Source of the DNA: CAXGTL01 sp964645705 | GTDB taxonomy: Archaea; Nanobdellota; Nanobdellia; Woesearchaeales; CAXGTL01 | Length of the DNA: 64,000 nt | Direction of reading: 5' to 3' | Assembly: GCA_964645705.1 (NCBI GenBank) | Contig: CAZYAB010000006.1 | Location: 4,639 to 68,638, forward strand | Shown: one piece after another, positions 32,867-40,986 of the stretch | How positions within the stretch are numbered: position 1 is the first letter of the stretch | How the letters are laid out: every line of letters starts with the position of its first letter | The notes under the pieces: generated by a model | The model's database searches: none | Seen by the model: only the letters and a program-made list of their open reading frames with translations | What the model was told of the DNA's origin: nothing | Translations under genes and position numbers: made by a program

Positions 32867-33483
32867 TCTCAACAAAAGAAATGATCCGATTAGAGAACAT
32901 CTCTGTTGAAAATAATGTTTCTAAATTAGAACTTATGGAGAATGCAGGCAAAGCTGTTGTTGATGTTTTGCTTGATGATTCTGTTGGTTTATTTGGTGAT
33001 AATGTTATTGGTAAATCTGTGTTAATATTTACTTATAATGGAAATAATTCTGGTGACGGGTTTGTTGTTGCAAGGTTATTGGCTGATAAATGTAAAATTA
33101 CTGTTTTGTTTTTAGGTGACGAAGAAAAATTGGCTAATGAAGCTAAGACTAATTTTCTTAGAATCAAGGAAAATAGCAAGTTGAGTATAATAAAACATAT
33201 AAATGATCTAGAAAGTTCTTATGATTTTATTATAGATGCAATGCTTGGCACTGGTGCAAAAGGTAAATTGCGCGAACCTGTTAAGTCAGCTGTTATCAAG
33301 TTTAATGAACTCGGCGGAACAAAGATATGTTTGGATATTCCTACGGGAATGGATCCTGACACAGGAGAAGTTGGCAATGTTTTTTGTTCAAGTGATTTAA
33401 TAATAACATTTCATGATGCAAAAACCGGTTTAAAAGATTTTATGCATAAGGTTAAGATTGTTGATATTGGAATAAAAAGGTGA
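32863..33483 (+). CDS. nnrE: NAD(P)H-hydrate epimerase (YjeF N-terminal domain)
   Basis: 206 residues with the YjeF_N pattern: 'MIRLENISVENNVSKLELMENAGKAVVDVL', 'IFTYNGNNSGDGFVVARLL' (G-x-G-N-N-x-x-D-G motif), 'YDFIIDAMLGTGAKGKLREPVKSAV' and 'CLDIPTGMDPDTGEV'. It epimerises damaged NAD(P)H hydrates for repair. The usual fused or neighbouring ADP-dependent dehydratase (YjeF_C) is absent here. Start overlaps the previous stop. Confidence 0.88.
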   Translation: MISTKEMIRLENISVENNVSKLELMENAGKAVVDVLLDDSVGLFGDNVIGKSVLIFTYNGNNSGDGFVVARLLADKCKITVLFLGDEEKLANEAKTNFLRIKENSKLSIIKHINDLESSYDFIIDAMLGTGAKGKLREPVKSAVIKFNELGGTKICLDIPTGMDPDTGEVGNVFCSSDLIITFHDAKTGLKDFMHKVKIVDIGIKR

Positions 33484-33488
33484 TAGAG

Positions 33489-34142
33489 ATGGAAGCAGAA
33501 GTTTATGAAACAGAATCTTATTTAATTATTAAAGAGCCAATTAATTCTATTGATTTTTATGGACACCCTAAATTTAAAGGAATAAAAGGTATTGATATTT
33601 GTACAAGTGATGGAATAATAGATGTTGAAACAGATGCTCTGGATCATAAAGGAATACCTGTTGTAACAGGGCTTTTGTTAGAAGATGTACTTACACAGAT
33701 AATCATGAAAAAATCTACTGATGATTATTGTTCTGTTATTGACCTTGCTGTTGCGCATGTTGATTTATTGTTGTCTATAGAAACAGGAAATAATTATGCT
33801 TATTATTCACCTTTTGATAAAGGAAGATTGAATGAGTTATTAAAAAAGATTCCTCCGAATCATTCATATTATGAATCTGCGCAATATCTTATGGAAAGTT
33901 TTAATATCATAGATTTAAGAGAATTAGTGCCTGGCAGACCATCAAAAAGAAGAGCAATGGAACATTATAGGATTGATTTTCCAATTCCTTTTGATGATTC
34001 AAGAATATGTCCTGGCTTGTACTGGGATTGGGTTCACCATGGTAATATAAATTCTCGTAACCTGGACTGTTTGAGAAACAAAACCTGTGTCATTACTGAG
34101 AAAATGATTTTAGAAGCAGCAAAGCATGATGGTGGTTATTAA
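33489..34142 (+). CDS. Hypothetical protein, possibly RNase H-fold exonuclease-like
   Basis: 217 residues starting MEAEVYETESY, with AAAGGTGAT just upstream of the ATG (an in-frame GTG overlaps that site). 'YAYYSPFDKGRLNELLKKIPPNHSYYESAQYLMESFNIIDLRELVPGRPS' resembles the 'yN-x-x-(F)E/D-x-x-x-L ... iDL' blocks of RNase H-like DUF2779/YprB-type exonuclease domains, and 'IDLAVAHVDLLLSIETGNN' might supply an early strand. The acidic catalytic set is not complete by eye, so activity is doubtful. It lies between nnrE and a possibly related gene in the gatD-gatE interval. Confidence 0.5.
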   Translation: MEAEVYETESYLIIKEPINSIDFYGHPKFKGIKGIDICTSDGIIDVETDALDHKGIPVVTGLLLEDVLTQIIMKKSTDDYCSVIDLAVAHVDLLLSIETGNNYAYYSPFDKGRLNELLKKIPPNHSYYESAQYLMESFNIIDLRELVPGRPSKRRAMEHYRIDFPIPFDDSRICPGLYWDWVHHGNINSRNLDCLRNKTCVITEKMILEAAKHDGGY

Positions 34143-34143
34143 A

Positions 34144-34803
34144 ATGGAAAAACCAGATTCATGTCAATTATCAGATTTTGGTTGTTGGGTTCCTGCAAGA
34201 GGAACTTTGGTTAATTTATTGACAAATGCAGACATAGATAAAGTTGTTTACAAAGGTCAACTTAAAAAAAACTGTTTTAAAGGCAAAATCTCCATACCAT
34301 TGCTAATAATTGCCGATAGAAATAATTGGGTTACTCAGTTTATAGATCCTTATGGTGTTAATATGAATAAAGTTGTTGAAGTTCTAAATAGTTATCAGCA
34401 ACCTTTTTATGCTTTTTATGGTAATGCTTATAGGGAAGTTATTTATGCTGCTTCTGGCCAAGATTTTGAATTTATTGATTTGAGATTATTGTGTTGTGAG
34501 CATATTCCAGGCATTAAAATTAGAAATATTGAACAGGTTCTTGATACTACAAGGCACACTGTAAGGAAATATTTGGGTTTGCCTGATTCAAGTACAGGGC
34601 ATGTTAAGGGAATAACTGGTCCTGTTGCAATGGATATTTATAGAAAATTTATAAGAACAGATGAATATTCTAAGAAAATTACATTTTTGAGAGATCTTGA
34701 GATCTTTCTAGGAAATGCAATCAAAGCAGATATTCATATTTTATCAGAACTTTTAAATAGAGGATGGCATACAATAAATTATGAACATGAAAGATCAACT
34801 TAA
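34144..34803 (+). CDS. Hypothetical protein next to gatE
   Basis: 219 residues starting MEKPDSCQLSDFG, with GGTGG upstream; alternative ATGs at 34126 and 34129 overlap the preceding gene. 'PFYAFYGNAYREVIYAASGQDFEFIDLRLLCC' has the same aromatic-rich strand plus 'IDLR' arrangement as the preceding protein. Distant homology (RNase H-like fold) is therefore possible. The C-terminal half is helical ('KKITFLRDLEIFLGNAIKADIHILSELLN'). The 3' end overlaps the start of gatE by 23 bases, which suggests translational coupling. Not recognised. Confidence 0.5.
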   Translation: MEKPDSCQLSDFGCWVPARGTLVNLLTNADIDKVVYKGQLKKNCFKGKISIPLLIIADRNNWVTQFIDPYGVNMNKVVEVLNSYQQPFYAFYGNAYREVIYAASGQDFEFIDLRLLCCEHIPGIKIRNIEQVLDTTRHTVRKYLGLPDSSTGHVKGITGPVAMDIYRKFIRTDEYSKKITFLRDLEIFLGNAIKADIHILSELLNRGWHTINYEHERST

Positions 34804-36214
34804 TTACAAACAACTTGGATTTAAGTCTGGCATGGAAATACATCAACAGCTTGATGGAAAGAAGTTATTCTGTAATTGTGATGCTGTTATAAGAGATGAT
34901 AAACCTGATTATACTTTTAAAAGAGAATTAAGAGCAGTAGTTGGTGAAACAGGCAAAGTTGATGATGCAGCTGCATATGAACAAAAAAGAAAAAAATATC
35001 ATGTTTATGAAGCATATCATGATACTAATTGCTTGATTGAAATGGATGAAGAACCTCCAAAACAGATTAATAAAGATTGTTTAGACACTGCCCTTAAAAT
35101 TGCACTTTTGTTAAATGCAAAGATTGTTGATGAAGTGCAAGTGATGAGAAAAACAGTTATTGATGGTTCTAATGTTTCTGGTTTTCAAAGGACTGCGCTG
35201 ATTGCAACAAACGGCTACATAGATACTTCTAAAGGAAGAGTAACTATTCCTCTTGTTTTGCTTGAAGAAGAAGCTGCAAAAAGAATCAAAGATTTTGATG
35301 ATTATACTTTGTGGAACATATCTAGGTTAGGAATTGGTCTAATAGAGATTGCAACTGATGCTTCTATAAAAGATAATATGCATGCACAAGAAGTTGCTGG
35401 AAAAATTGGAATGATATGTCGTTCTGTTGAAGGTGTTAGAAGAGGTCTTGGCACTATTAGACAGGACTTGAATGTTTCAATAAAAGGACATCCTAGAGTT
35501 GAAGTAAAAGGTTTTCAAGACATAAGATCAATACAAAAAGCAATTGAAAATGAAGTTTTAAGACAATTAGATGAAATAAAGTCTGGTAAAAACTTGCATG
35601 CGCATGTTCGGAATGTGAAGAAAGATGGTTCATCTGCTTACCTACGTCCAATGCCTGGTGGTGCTCGTATGTACCCTGAAACAGATTTGCCTACTTACAA
35701 ATTAGATGTTTCTGGTTTAGAGCTTCCAGAATTAATAGATGATATTTCTGATAAATTAGAAAAAAAACATAAACTTGGTAAAGACTTAGCTAAAGCACTT
35801 ACAAAAGCTAAGAAACACGCGCTTTTTGAAACATTAGCAGAAAAACATACAAACATAAAACCTAGTTTTATTGGTGAAGTTCTAATATCATTGCCAAAGA
35901 TGTTGTCAAAGAAGTTTAATAAGGAGATTAAACCTACTAAATCTGATTTTAAGACATTATTTGCTGCTTTAAATGATGGTAAGATTAGTAAAGATTCTGT
36001 TGAAAAGATATTGGTTGATGGGGGAGTTGTTAAGGACATTATTAAGAATTATTATCTAATGTCTGATTCTGATCTTGAAGCAAAAGTTAAAGAGATTATT
36101 GATTCTAACAAAGGCTTGCCATTTAATGCTATGATTGGCAAAGTTATGTCTAAGCTAAAAGGCAAAGCTGATGGTAAAAAAATAGTTGATATTGTTAAGA
36201 AATTGTGTAATTAA
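34781..36214 (+). CDS. gatE: Glutamyl-tRNA(Gln) amidotransferase subunit E, compact form
   Basis: 477 residues. The GatB/E cradle is clear: 'SGMEIHQQLDGKKLFCNC', 'YHDTNCLIEMDEEPP', 'GFQRTALIATNGYID', 'RLGIGLIEIATDA', 'GLGTIRQDLNVSIKGHPRVEVKG' and 'LRPMPGGARMYPETDLP'. The C-terminal helical and YqeY-like tail domains follow. GatE is usually over 600 residues because of an AspRS-like insertion just before the 'RPMPG' block. Here only about 10 residues ('RNVKKDGSSAY') separate the flanks, so the insertion is absent. It kinases and amidates Glu-tRNA(Gln) with GatD. A second ATG lies at 34787. Confidence 0.92.
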   Translation: MNMKDQLNYKQLGFKSGMEIHQQLDGKKLFCNCDAVIRDDKPDYTFKRELRAVVGETGKVDDAAAYEQKRKKYHVYEAYHDTNCLIEMDEEPPKQINKDCLDTALKIALLLNAKIVDEVQVMRKTVIDGSNVSGFQRTALIATNGYIDTSKGRVTIPLVLLEEEAAKRIKDFDDYTLWNISRLGIGLIEIATDASIKDNMHAQEVAGKIGMICRSVEGVRRGLGTIRQDLNVSIKGHPRVEVKGFQDIRSIQKAIENEVLRQLDEIKSGKNLHAHVRNVKKDGSSAYLRPMPGGARMYPETDLPTYKLDVSGLELPELIDDISDKLEKKHKLGKDLAKALTKAKKHALFETLAEKHTNIKPSFIGEVLISLPKMLSKKFNKEIKPTKSDFKTLFAALNDGKISKDSVEKILVDGGVVKDIIKNYYLMSDSDLEAKVKEIIDSNKGLPFNAMIGKVMSKLKGKADGKKIVDIVKKLCN

Positions 36215-36216
36215 GC

Positions 36217-36381
36217 TTATTTAGGCAATAATATAGGAATTCCGTCTTTTATAGGGTATTTGAGCTTGCATTTCTTGCATTGAAGTGCTTTTTTGTTATT
36301 AATGTATTTTAGGTCTGATTTACACATAGGACAAGCTAAAATATTGAATAAGTCCTTAGGAATTGGGTCTTTTGCTGCCAT
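36217..36381 (-). CDS. Trm112-family zinc-binding protein
   Basis: 54 residues: 'LFNILACPMCKSDL', then 'LQCKKCKLKYPIKDGIPILLP'. The two CxxC pairs and the terminal 'YPIxDGIPxLLP' are signatures of the Trm112/YcaR family, which activates tRNA, rRNA and release-factor methyltransferases. Convergent with gatE (stops a few bases apart). Too short to be noticed by length filters, but the motif match is strong. Confidence 0.85.
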   Translation of the reverse strand: MAAKDPIPKDLFNILACPMCKSDLKYINNKKALQCKKCKLKYPIKDGIPILLPK

Positions 36382-36577
36382 ATGATCAAGAGGTTTAATA
36401 ACATGTATTTAAGTTTTTCTGTGTTATATTTTACTTTTTAAATTTTTCTAAAAAACCGAAAGGTTTATAAATGAATGTGCCTTTACATATATAAAGTTAT
36501 TGAAGTTATTAGGTAATCATAAAAACAAGGGGTTGAAAAGAGAATTATTTTTATTAAATAATTATAGGTGAAAATAT
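36382..36577. promoter_or_regulatory. Divergent promoter region of tfb
   Basis: A 196-base AT-rich gap. Near 36490-36497 'ACATATATAAAG' is a strong TATA box for tfb, which would leave a leader of about 60 bases, unusually long for this window. AATTATAGGTGAAAAT supplies the ribosome-binding site. 'TTATAAATGAATG' near 36467 could serve the minus-strand Trm112 gene or be incidental. Confidence 0.4.
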
Positions 36578-37513
36578 ATGACATATTTTGTTAAAAAATG
36601 CCCTGAATGTGGCGGAATAAACCTTTTTCATAATAAAGAAAAAGGAGAAGTTATTTGTAAAGACTGTGGTCTAGTTATCGAAGATAAGATGATAGATTTT
36701 GGTCAAGAATGGAGAGAGTTTGGTGAAAATGCTGGAGCAGATGCATCAAAAAGAAGAACAGGAGCACCAACAACTTATACTGAATATGATCAAGGTTTAG
36801 GAACAGAGATTGGTCAAAAATCTGATTTATTTAAATTAGGTGGAAAAGATAGAAATAAATTCTTTAGATTAAGAAAATGGCAATACAGAATTTCTACTGC
36901 AATCGAAAGAAATCTTAAACTAGCATTAGCTGAATTAAAAAGAGTTTCGTCTTACCTAAAATTACCAAGAAGTGTTGAAGAAGAAGCAGCAAGAATATAT
37001 ACAATGGCTGTAAGACGTGGATTGGTAAGAGGAAGATCAATGGAATCTGTTGTTTCAGGTGCTTTGTATGCTGCTTGTAGAAGGCATGAAGTTCCTAGAA
37101 CATTAGATGAATTGTCAGAAGCATCTGGTATTGAGAAAAAAGAAATTGGAAGAACTTATAGATTTGTAACAAGAGAACTTGGAATTTCAATTTTACCAAG
37201 TAATCCTGCTGATTATATTGCTAGATTTGCAAGTGCATTAAAATTAAGCGCAGAATCACAGTCAAGAGCAATAGAAATTCTTGAAAAAGCACAAAAAGCA
37301 GAATTAACTTCTGGTAGAGGTCCAACAGGTATTGCAGCAGCTGCTTTATATGTTTCAGCTCTTATACACGGTGAAAAAAGAACACAAAGAGAAGTTGCAG
37401 ATGTTGCTGGTGTTACAGAAGTTACAATCAGAAACAGATACAAAGAATTACTTGATAAACTTAAATTAGAAAAAGAAATCAAGAATACAAAGAAAAAGAA
37501 AAGAAGAAGGTAA
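36578..37513 (+). CDS. tfb: Transcription initiation factor TFB
   Basis: 311 residues. An N-terminal zinc ribbon (CPECGG...CKDCG) is followed by the B-reader/linker ('IDFGQEWREFGENAGADASKRRTGAPTTYTEYDQGLGTEIG'). Two cyclin folds follow ('SYLKLPRSVEEEAARIYTMAVRRGLVRGRSMESVVSGALYAACR' and 'GRGPTGIAAAALYVSALIHGEKRTQREVADVAGVTEVTIRNRYKEL'). It bridges TBP-bound TATA DNA and RNA polymerase. The C-terminus is Lys/Arg-rich. Complete and single-copy here. Confidence 0.95.
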   Translation: MTYFVKKCPECGGINLFHNKEKGEVICKDCGLVIEDKMIDFGQEWREFGENAGADASKRRTGAPTTYTEYDQGLGTEIGQKSDLFKLGGKDRNKFFRLRKWQYRISTAIERNLKLALAELKRVSSYLKLPRSVEEEAARIYTMAVRRGLVRGRSMESVVSGALYAACRRHEVPRTLDELSEASGIEKKEIGRTYRFVTRELGISILPSNPADYIARFASALKLSAESQSRAIEILEKAQKAELTSGRGPTGIAAAALYVSALIHGEKRTQREVADVAGVTEVTIRNRYKELLDKLKLEKEIKNTKKKKRRR

Positions 37514-37541
37514 ATAAAACTTCTTTAAATTTTTAATTTTT

Positions 37542-37928
37542 TTATCTTATTTTTTCTGATAAACTCATTACATCTGCTAGATCTATTACATCAGAATAAA
37601 CAGATTCAAAAACTCTTATTTCTTTTTGGATTTCGAATATTCTGCTATATTTAATAACAAATATTTCTTTTTCTTTTTCAGTTGAATTTTCATTAATTTT
37701 AGGAACATTTCCTATTGCATTTACTAATTTGCTCTGAAGTTTGTCATATTCAATGTGTATTGCTTCTAAATAATCTTGATCAGCGCATTTAAGACAAATT
37801 CCTTTGAATCTTCCTACAACTTTTTCTAATTGACCAAGAATGTCTGGTTGTTCTCCTAATCCTGTTTGTGGTAATACTCTATAACCTTCATCATCTTGAC
37901 CATCAATTACATATACTTTTCTAACCAT
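37542..37928 (-). CDS. Hypothetical cytoplasmic protein
   Basis: 128 residues starting MVRKVYVIDGQDDEG, with ATG 37928 behind a GGAGG site; the TTG at 37937 is less likely. The middle has 'FKGICLKCADQDYLEAIHIEYDKLQSKL' with a single CxxC. The rest is helical ('KYSRIFEIQKEIRVFESVYSDVIDLADVMSLSEKI'). No signal peptide. No family recognised. Convergent with tfb. Confidence 0.5.
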   Translation of the reverse strand: MVRKVYVIDGQDDEGYRVLPQTGLGEQPDILGQLEKVVGRFKGICLKCADQDYLEAIHIEYDKLQSKLVNAIGNVPKINENSTEKEKEIFVIKYSRIFEIQKEIRVFESVYSDVIDLADVMSLSEKIR

Positions 37929-38016
37929 AAATCTCAATCCTCCGAATGTATATATAATATATGTTTTATTAGTTCATTTATAAATGTTTTTATGATTTTA
38001 TGTATGAAAAGAAAGA

Positions 38017-38110
38017 AGCCCCTGACCAGGATTGCACTGGTGACCTGCGCTTTTTTCGAAACTTTTGTGAAGTTTACGAGAGCGCTGCTCTACTACTAAG
38101 CTACAGGGGC
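38017..38110 (-). tRNA. tRNA-Thr(CGT) with one intron and unusual elbow
   Basis: Acceptor GCCCCTG/CAGGGGC, discriminator T; anticodon stem GCGCT/AGCGC; loop CTCGTA|A gives CGT. An intron of about 21 bases at 37/38 contains AAACTT/AAGTTT. The T stem ACCAG/CTGGT closes loop TGCAATC instead of TTCRAnY. The D loop reads AGTAGTAG, so the usual G18-G19 is A-G. Both partners of the elbow contact 18-55 thus differ from consensus. It is the only tRNA here without a T-loop intron. Confidence 0.85.
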
Positions 38111-38116
38111 ATTTGT

Positions 38117-38830
38117 TTAATCTAATTCTATAATAATCTTTAACATTTCTATAGCAAGCTTTGGATTACCTCTTCCAATTGGGTAAAAGCAAGGAATAAC
38201 TTTGTATTGTTTGCTATTGATTTCAATATTATAAAATTGTATCTTGTTTGTTTCAACAACTTGTTCATGATATTGTTTTAGTTTGATCTTTTCTTTTGTT
38301 AAAGCATTGAATGGAATCAAACCAAAAGTTATTATGTATTTTGGATCAATTAATTCTATCTCTTTTAAAAAACTCGGCAAATAAAGATTTATCTGGTCTG
38401 CTTTTGGTAAATCAGCATTGTGTCCTGTGTTTTTTACAATATTAGTCACATATAATTCTTGTTTTGCAAGGTAGTTTTTCATTTTGTCTGTAAATTCATA
38501 ATCCCAGTTATTTTCATTCTCTAGAATGTGTTGCATGATCTCTTTATCTTTTATAAGGTTTGATTTATTGAATTCTTTCCAAGGTCTTTTTCTGCCTATG
38601 AATGGATATCTAATACTTTTCCATTGTGGATTAGAACTAATATTACGAATTGTAGGATTTATAAAAACAATCATGAACTTTGGATGGTTTATTTTACCAT
38701 TGCCAAGAATTGGTTGTAAATTATTATTTGGATAAGCTTGTTTTGTAATATGTTCTACATGATTCCAAAGTTTATCTAAAGAAGTTATCTTTTCTAATTT
38801 GTTTATGTCTAATTTATTTGATTCTTTCAT
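38117..38830 (-). CDS. Uracil-DNA glycosylase superfamily protein
   Basis: 237 residues. Blocks in UDG order: 'KFMIVFINPTIRNISSNPQWK' (motif A, the usual GQDPY/GINPG position), 'ELYVTNIVKNTG' (strand plus Asn), 'LIDPKYIITFGLIPFNALTKE' (G-x-x-a motif) and 'VIPCFYPIGRGNPKLA' (position of the HPSP-type leucine-loop motif). Motif 2 has YP-I instead of HPS. It probably removes uracil or related lesions, but the altered loop leaves specificity open. Start overlaps the stop of the zinc-protein gene upstream (ATGA). Confidence 0.65.
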   Translation of the reverse strand: MKESNKLDINKLEKITSLDKLWNHVEHITKQAYPNNNLQPILGNGKINHPKFMIVFINPTIRNISSNPQWKSIRYPFIGRKRPWKEFNKSNLIKDKEIMQHILENENNWDYEFTDKMKNYLAKQELYVTNIVKNTGHNADLPKADQINLYLPSFLKEIELIDPKYIITFGLIPFNALTKEKIKLKQYHEQVVETNKIQFYNIEINSKQYKVIPCFYPIGRGNPKLAIEMLKIIIELD

Positions 38831-38985
38831 AAATTATCTAGAATTTCTTGCTTGTTTTTAAACTTTTTCTGACATTCAAAGCAAATGCTGTGTTTTTTGC
38901 CTTTTCCGTCTTTTACAATTGTGCCAATTATTTTGTTTAGAAATGTTTCTTGTATCTTGTTTTTGCAAATTTCGCACTTTGCCAT
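38827..38985 (-). CDS. Small zinc-ribbon protein
   Basis: 52 residues, MAKCEICKNKIQETFLNKI onward, then 'HSICFECQKKFKNKQEILDNL'. Two CxxC pairs about 32 residues apart form a zinc ribbon. The TGA overlaps the UDG start and its ATG overlaps the stop of the DUF655 gene (TAATG), so it is embedded in the L21e-RpoF-DUF655 operon and translationally coupled at both ends. Function unknown. Confidence 0.75.
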   Translation of the reverse strand: MAKCEICKNKIQETFLNKIIGTIVKDGKGKKHSICFECQKKFKNKQEILDNL

Positions 38986-39554
38986 TATACATCAACAAAT
39001 ACTCTGTGTTTTTCCTTGCCTTCTAGTTCTTTTAGAATTCTTTTGATTATTATCTTTTGAGGGTCAGGCATTAATTTTATTCTTTTCTTAACATCATTAA
39101 AATCTTCAAATAGTTTTTCTTTTCTTTCATCCAATATTTGCCACATGTGTTTCTTACCTAATCCTGGCAAAAGTTCTAATTGATGCATTCTTGTTGTTAA
39201 TGATGTTGCTTTGTTAAAGAATTGTGTGAATTTCTTTTCATCCTTTTTAACAAGATCTTTTATTATAAATCTTAGTTCTGAATCTGCTGTTTTTGTTAAT
39301 CTTTCAACAGGAAGTTTTCCAATTATGTGATGAATCTTTTCTCTTTTACCTTCACCTATATAAACTTCTTCATATGGTTGTAAGAATATTCCTTTTTTAG
39401 GTACTAATTCAAGTAATATAAGATGTTCTTTACCAAGAGCTTGAGCTATTGCAGTCTTTCTATGGCTTGGTCTTTTGTCAAACGGATAACCATTTGGTAA
39501 AAAGTCAAGCACAATTGCAATTTCTTCTTTAGTTTTTCCATCCAATTTAATCAA
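38985..39554 (-). CDS. DUF655 protein
   Basis: 189 residues. 'EEIAIVLDFLPNGYPFDKRPSHRKTAIAQALGKEHLILLELVPKKG' is an OB-like N-terminus and 'TSLTTRMHQLELLPGLGKKHMWQILDERK' is the helix-hairpin-helix signature of DUF655. The family lies next to rpl21e and rpoF in many archaea and is presumed to bind nucleic acid. Full length; it follows rpoF by three bases. Confidence 0.9.
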   Translation of the reverse strand: MIKLDGKTKEEIAIVLDFLPNGYPFDKRPSHRKTAIAQALGKEHLILLELVPKKGIFLQPYEEVYIGEGKREKIHHIIGKLPVERLTKTADSELRFIIKDLVKKDEKKFTQFFNKATSLTTRMHQLELLPGLGKKHMWQILDERKEKLFEDFNDVKKRIKLMPDPQKIIIKRILKELEGKEKHRVFVDV

Positions 39555-39557
39555 CTT

Positions 39558-39935
39558 TTATTTTTTTTCTTTTTTTACTTTCTTAGCTTTTTCAGGCACA
39601 ATATCTTTTATAGCACTAACAATCTTTTTCAGATTATCATTGCTAACTGTAATTGTAAACTGTTGTAATACATTTTTTAGTTCTTCTAGATTTTTTGGCA
39701 CCACGTCAAGTATCTTTATTATGTGTTCTTGTTTTAGTCTAGGTATTTTCAATGATTCTATTTTTTTCTTAAGTTCTTTTTCTACTTTTTCATCTAATAA
39801 TATAAAATTATGTAGATAGTCTTTTGTTTTGTTTGCTCTGAAATTAAGTTCTTTATCTTTTTCTTCTATTTTTTCTAAACTTTTTCTTAGTTCTGTCATT
39901 GAAATCGATTTTTCTGATAGTATTTTTATGTTCAT
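39558..39935 (-). CDS. rpoF: RNA polymerase subunit RpoF (Rpb4)
   Basis: 125 residues from MNIKILSEKSISMTEL; an upstream in-frame extension of six residues is less likely. The C-terminal HRDC-like region 'RLKQEHIIKILDVVPKNLEELKNVLQQF' is diagnostic of archaeal Rpo4/RpoF. It forms the stalk with Rpo7. Position between L21e and DUF655 matches the conserved archaeal operon. The C-terminus is Lys-rich. Confidence 0.9.
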   Translation of the reverse strand: MNIKILSEKSISMTELRKSLEKIEEKDKELNFRANKTKDYLHNFILLDEKVEKELKKKIESLKIPRLKQEHIIKILDVVPKNLEELKNVLQQFTITVSNDNLKKIVSAIKDIVPEKAKKVKKEKK

Positions 39936-39949
39936 TTTGTTTTTTTTCC

Positions 39950-40240
39950 TCACAATGCTTTTAGGTGTATAGGATGAATAATAAGTTTCTTAGGTTTGTT
40001 CTTGTCTTTTATCTCAACATAATAACAATTACCTTTTTTACCTGTTACTTTGCCTGTTTTGCCATGAAATCTTGAATGGTAAAGTCCTTTTTGATAAGCT
40101 GGTTCTGCTTTTAATATGACTTTTTGACCTGTTTTAAGCTCTTTAAAATACTCTGATAAACTAATTTTTCCTTTTCTTTTGACGTGTTTCTTAAATTTGT
40201 GTCTTGATTTTCTTCTTGATCCACCTACTCTCTGAACCAT
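39950..40240 (-). CDS. rpl21e: Ribosomal protein L21e
   Basis: 96 residues: 'RVGGSRRKSRHKFKKHVKRKGKISLSEYFKELKTGQKVILKAEPAYQKGLYHSRFHGKTGKV' is the L21e family core, including the Y/F-H-G-R/K-T-G signature. It is a 50S component. It is first in the operon with rpoF, DUF655, the zinc ribbon and the UDG-like gene. A GGAGGGG ribosome-binding site precedes the ATG. Confidence 0.95.
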   Translation of the reverse strand: MVQRVGGSRRKSRHKFKKHVKRKGKISLSEYFKELKTGQKVILKAEPAYQKGLYHSRFHGKTGKVTGKKGNCYYVEIKDKNKPKKLIIHPIHLKAL

Positions 40241-40338
40241 AATACAACCCCTCCTTATAACTAATATATTATAAACTATATAAATCTAGTTGAAAAGAAG
40301 GTTACTTATATAAAAAGCTTTTGTTTTATATTGGTTTT

Positions 40339-40986
40339 CTATATGCTTTTTTTATTCAATTGTCTTAAAATGTGCTTTAGTTTCTTGAAGTTATTTATGT
40401 GGTAATCTGTCTTTAATTTATTGTTTCTGTATATGACACACTTGACTTTAGCTCTTTTTGCTGCAATTGAGTCTGTGAATGAATCACCCACATATAAGAC
40501 TTCATGTTTATTTATCTTTGATTTTTTTTTCTTGTTCTTATTCATCTTTCTAACAACATAATTAATCTGATGTGGATATGGTTTGTGTTTCCTGATCATT
40601 CCTGCAGTAGCAATAAAATCAAAGTATTTTTTTAGTTTGAATCTTTTTAATAGATCATATGTAGACTTTCCCCTGTTTGTAGCCATTGCTATCTTGTATT
40701 TGTGTTTTTTAAGGTATTTTAGCATGTACATGACATTTTTGTTTAATCTCATTAGGTGGTAGAAATCTTTTCTATGTTGTTTTATGAATTTAGTTGCTCT
40801 TCTTCTTTTGTGCCAGGGGAACATGTGCTTGATTATGTCTTTTGTTGATAATGTATAGAAATCTTTCATCTTTTTATTCTTCTGCTTTACATTGAAATGT
40901 CTTAATGCGTGTTTACCAACTGCAATATTGGCTTTTCTTGAATCAATCAATGTTCCGTCAAAGTCGAATATTATTAATTTGATCAT
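40339..40986 (-). CDS. HAD-family phosphatase (phosphoglycolate phosphatase-like)
   Basis: 215 residues from MIKLIIFDFDGTLIDS (ATG 40986, with GAGGAAAAT upstream; a 14-residue extension to 41028 is unlikely). Motif I DFDGT, motif II 'IAMATNRG' (Thr), motif III Lys in 'KHKPYPH' and motif IV 'VLYVGDSFTDSIAAKRA' complete the HAD set, with an alpha-helical cap between I and II. The substrate is probably a small phosphomonoester. A long structured leader lies upstream. Confidence 0.85.
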   Translation of the reverse strand: MIKLIIFDFDGTLIDSRKANIAVGKHALRHFNVKQKNKKMKDFYTLSTKDIIKHMFPWHKRRRATKFIKQHRKDFYHLMRLNKNVMYMLKYLKKHKYKIAMATNRGKSTYDLLKRFKLKKYFDFIATAGMIRKHKPYPHQINYVVRKMNKNKKKKSKINKHEVLYVGDSFTDSIAAKRAKVKCVIYRNNKLKTDYHINNFKKLKHILRQLNKKSI

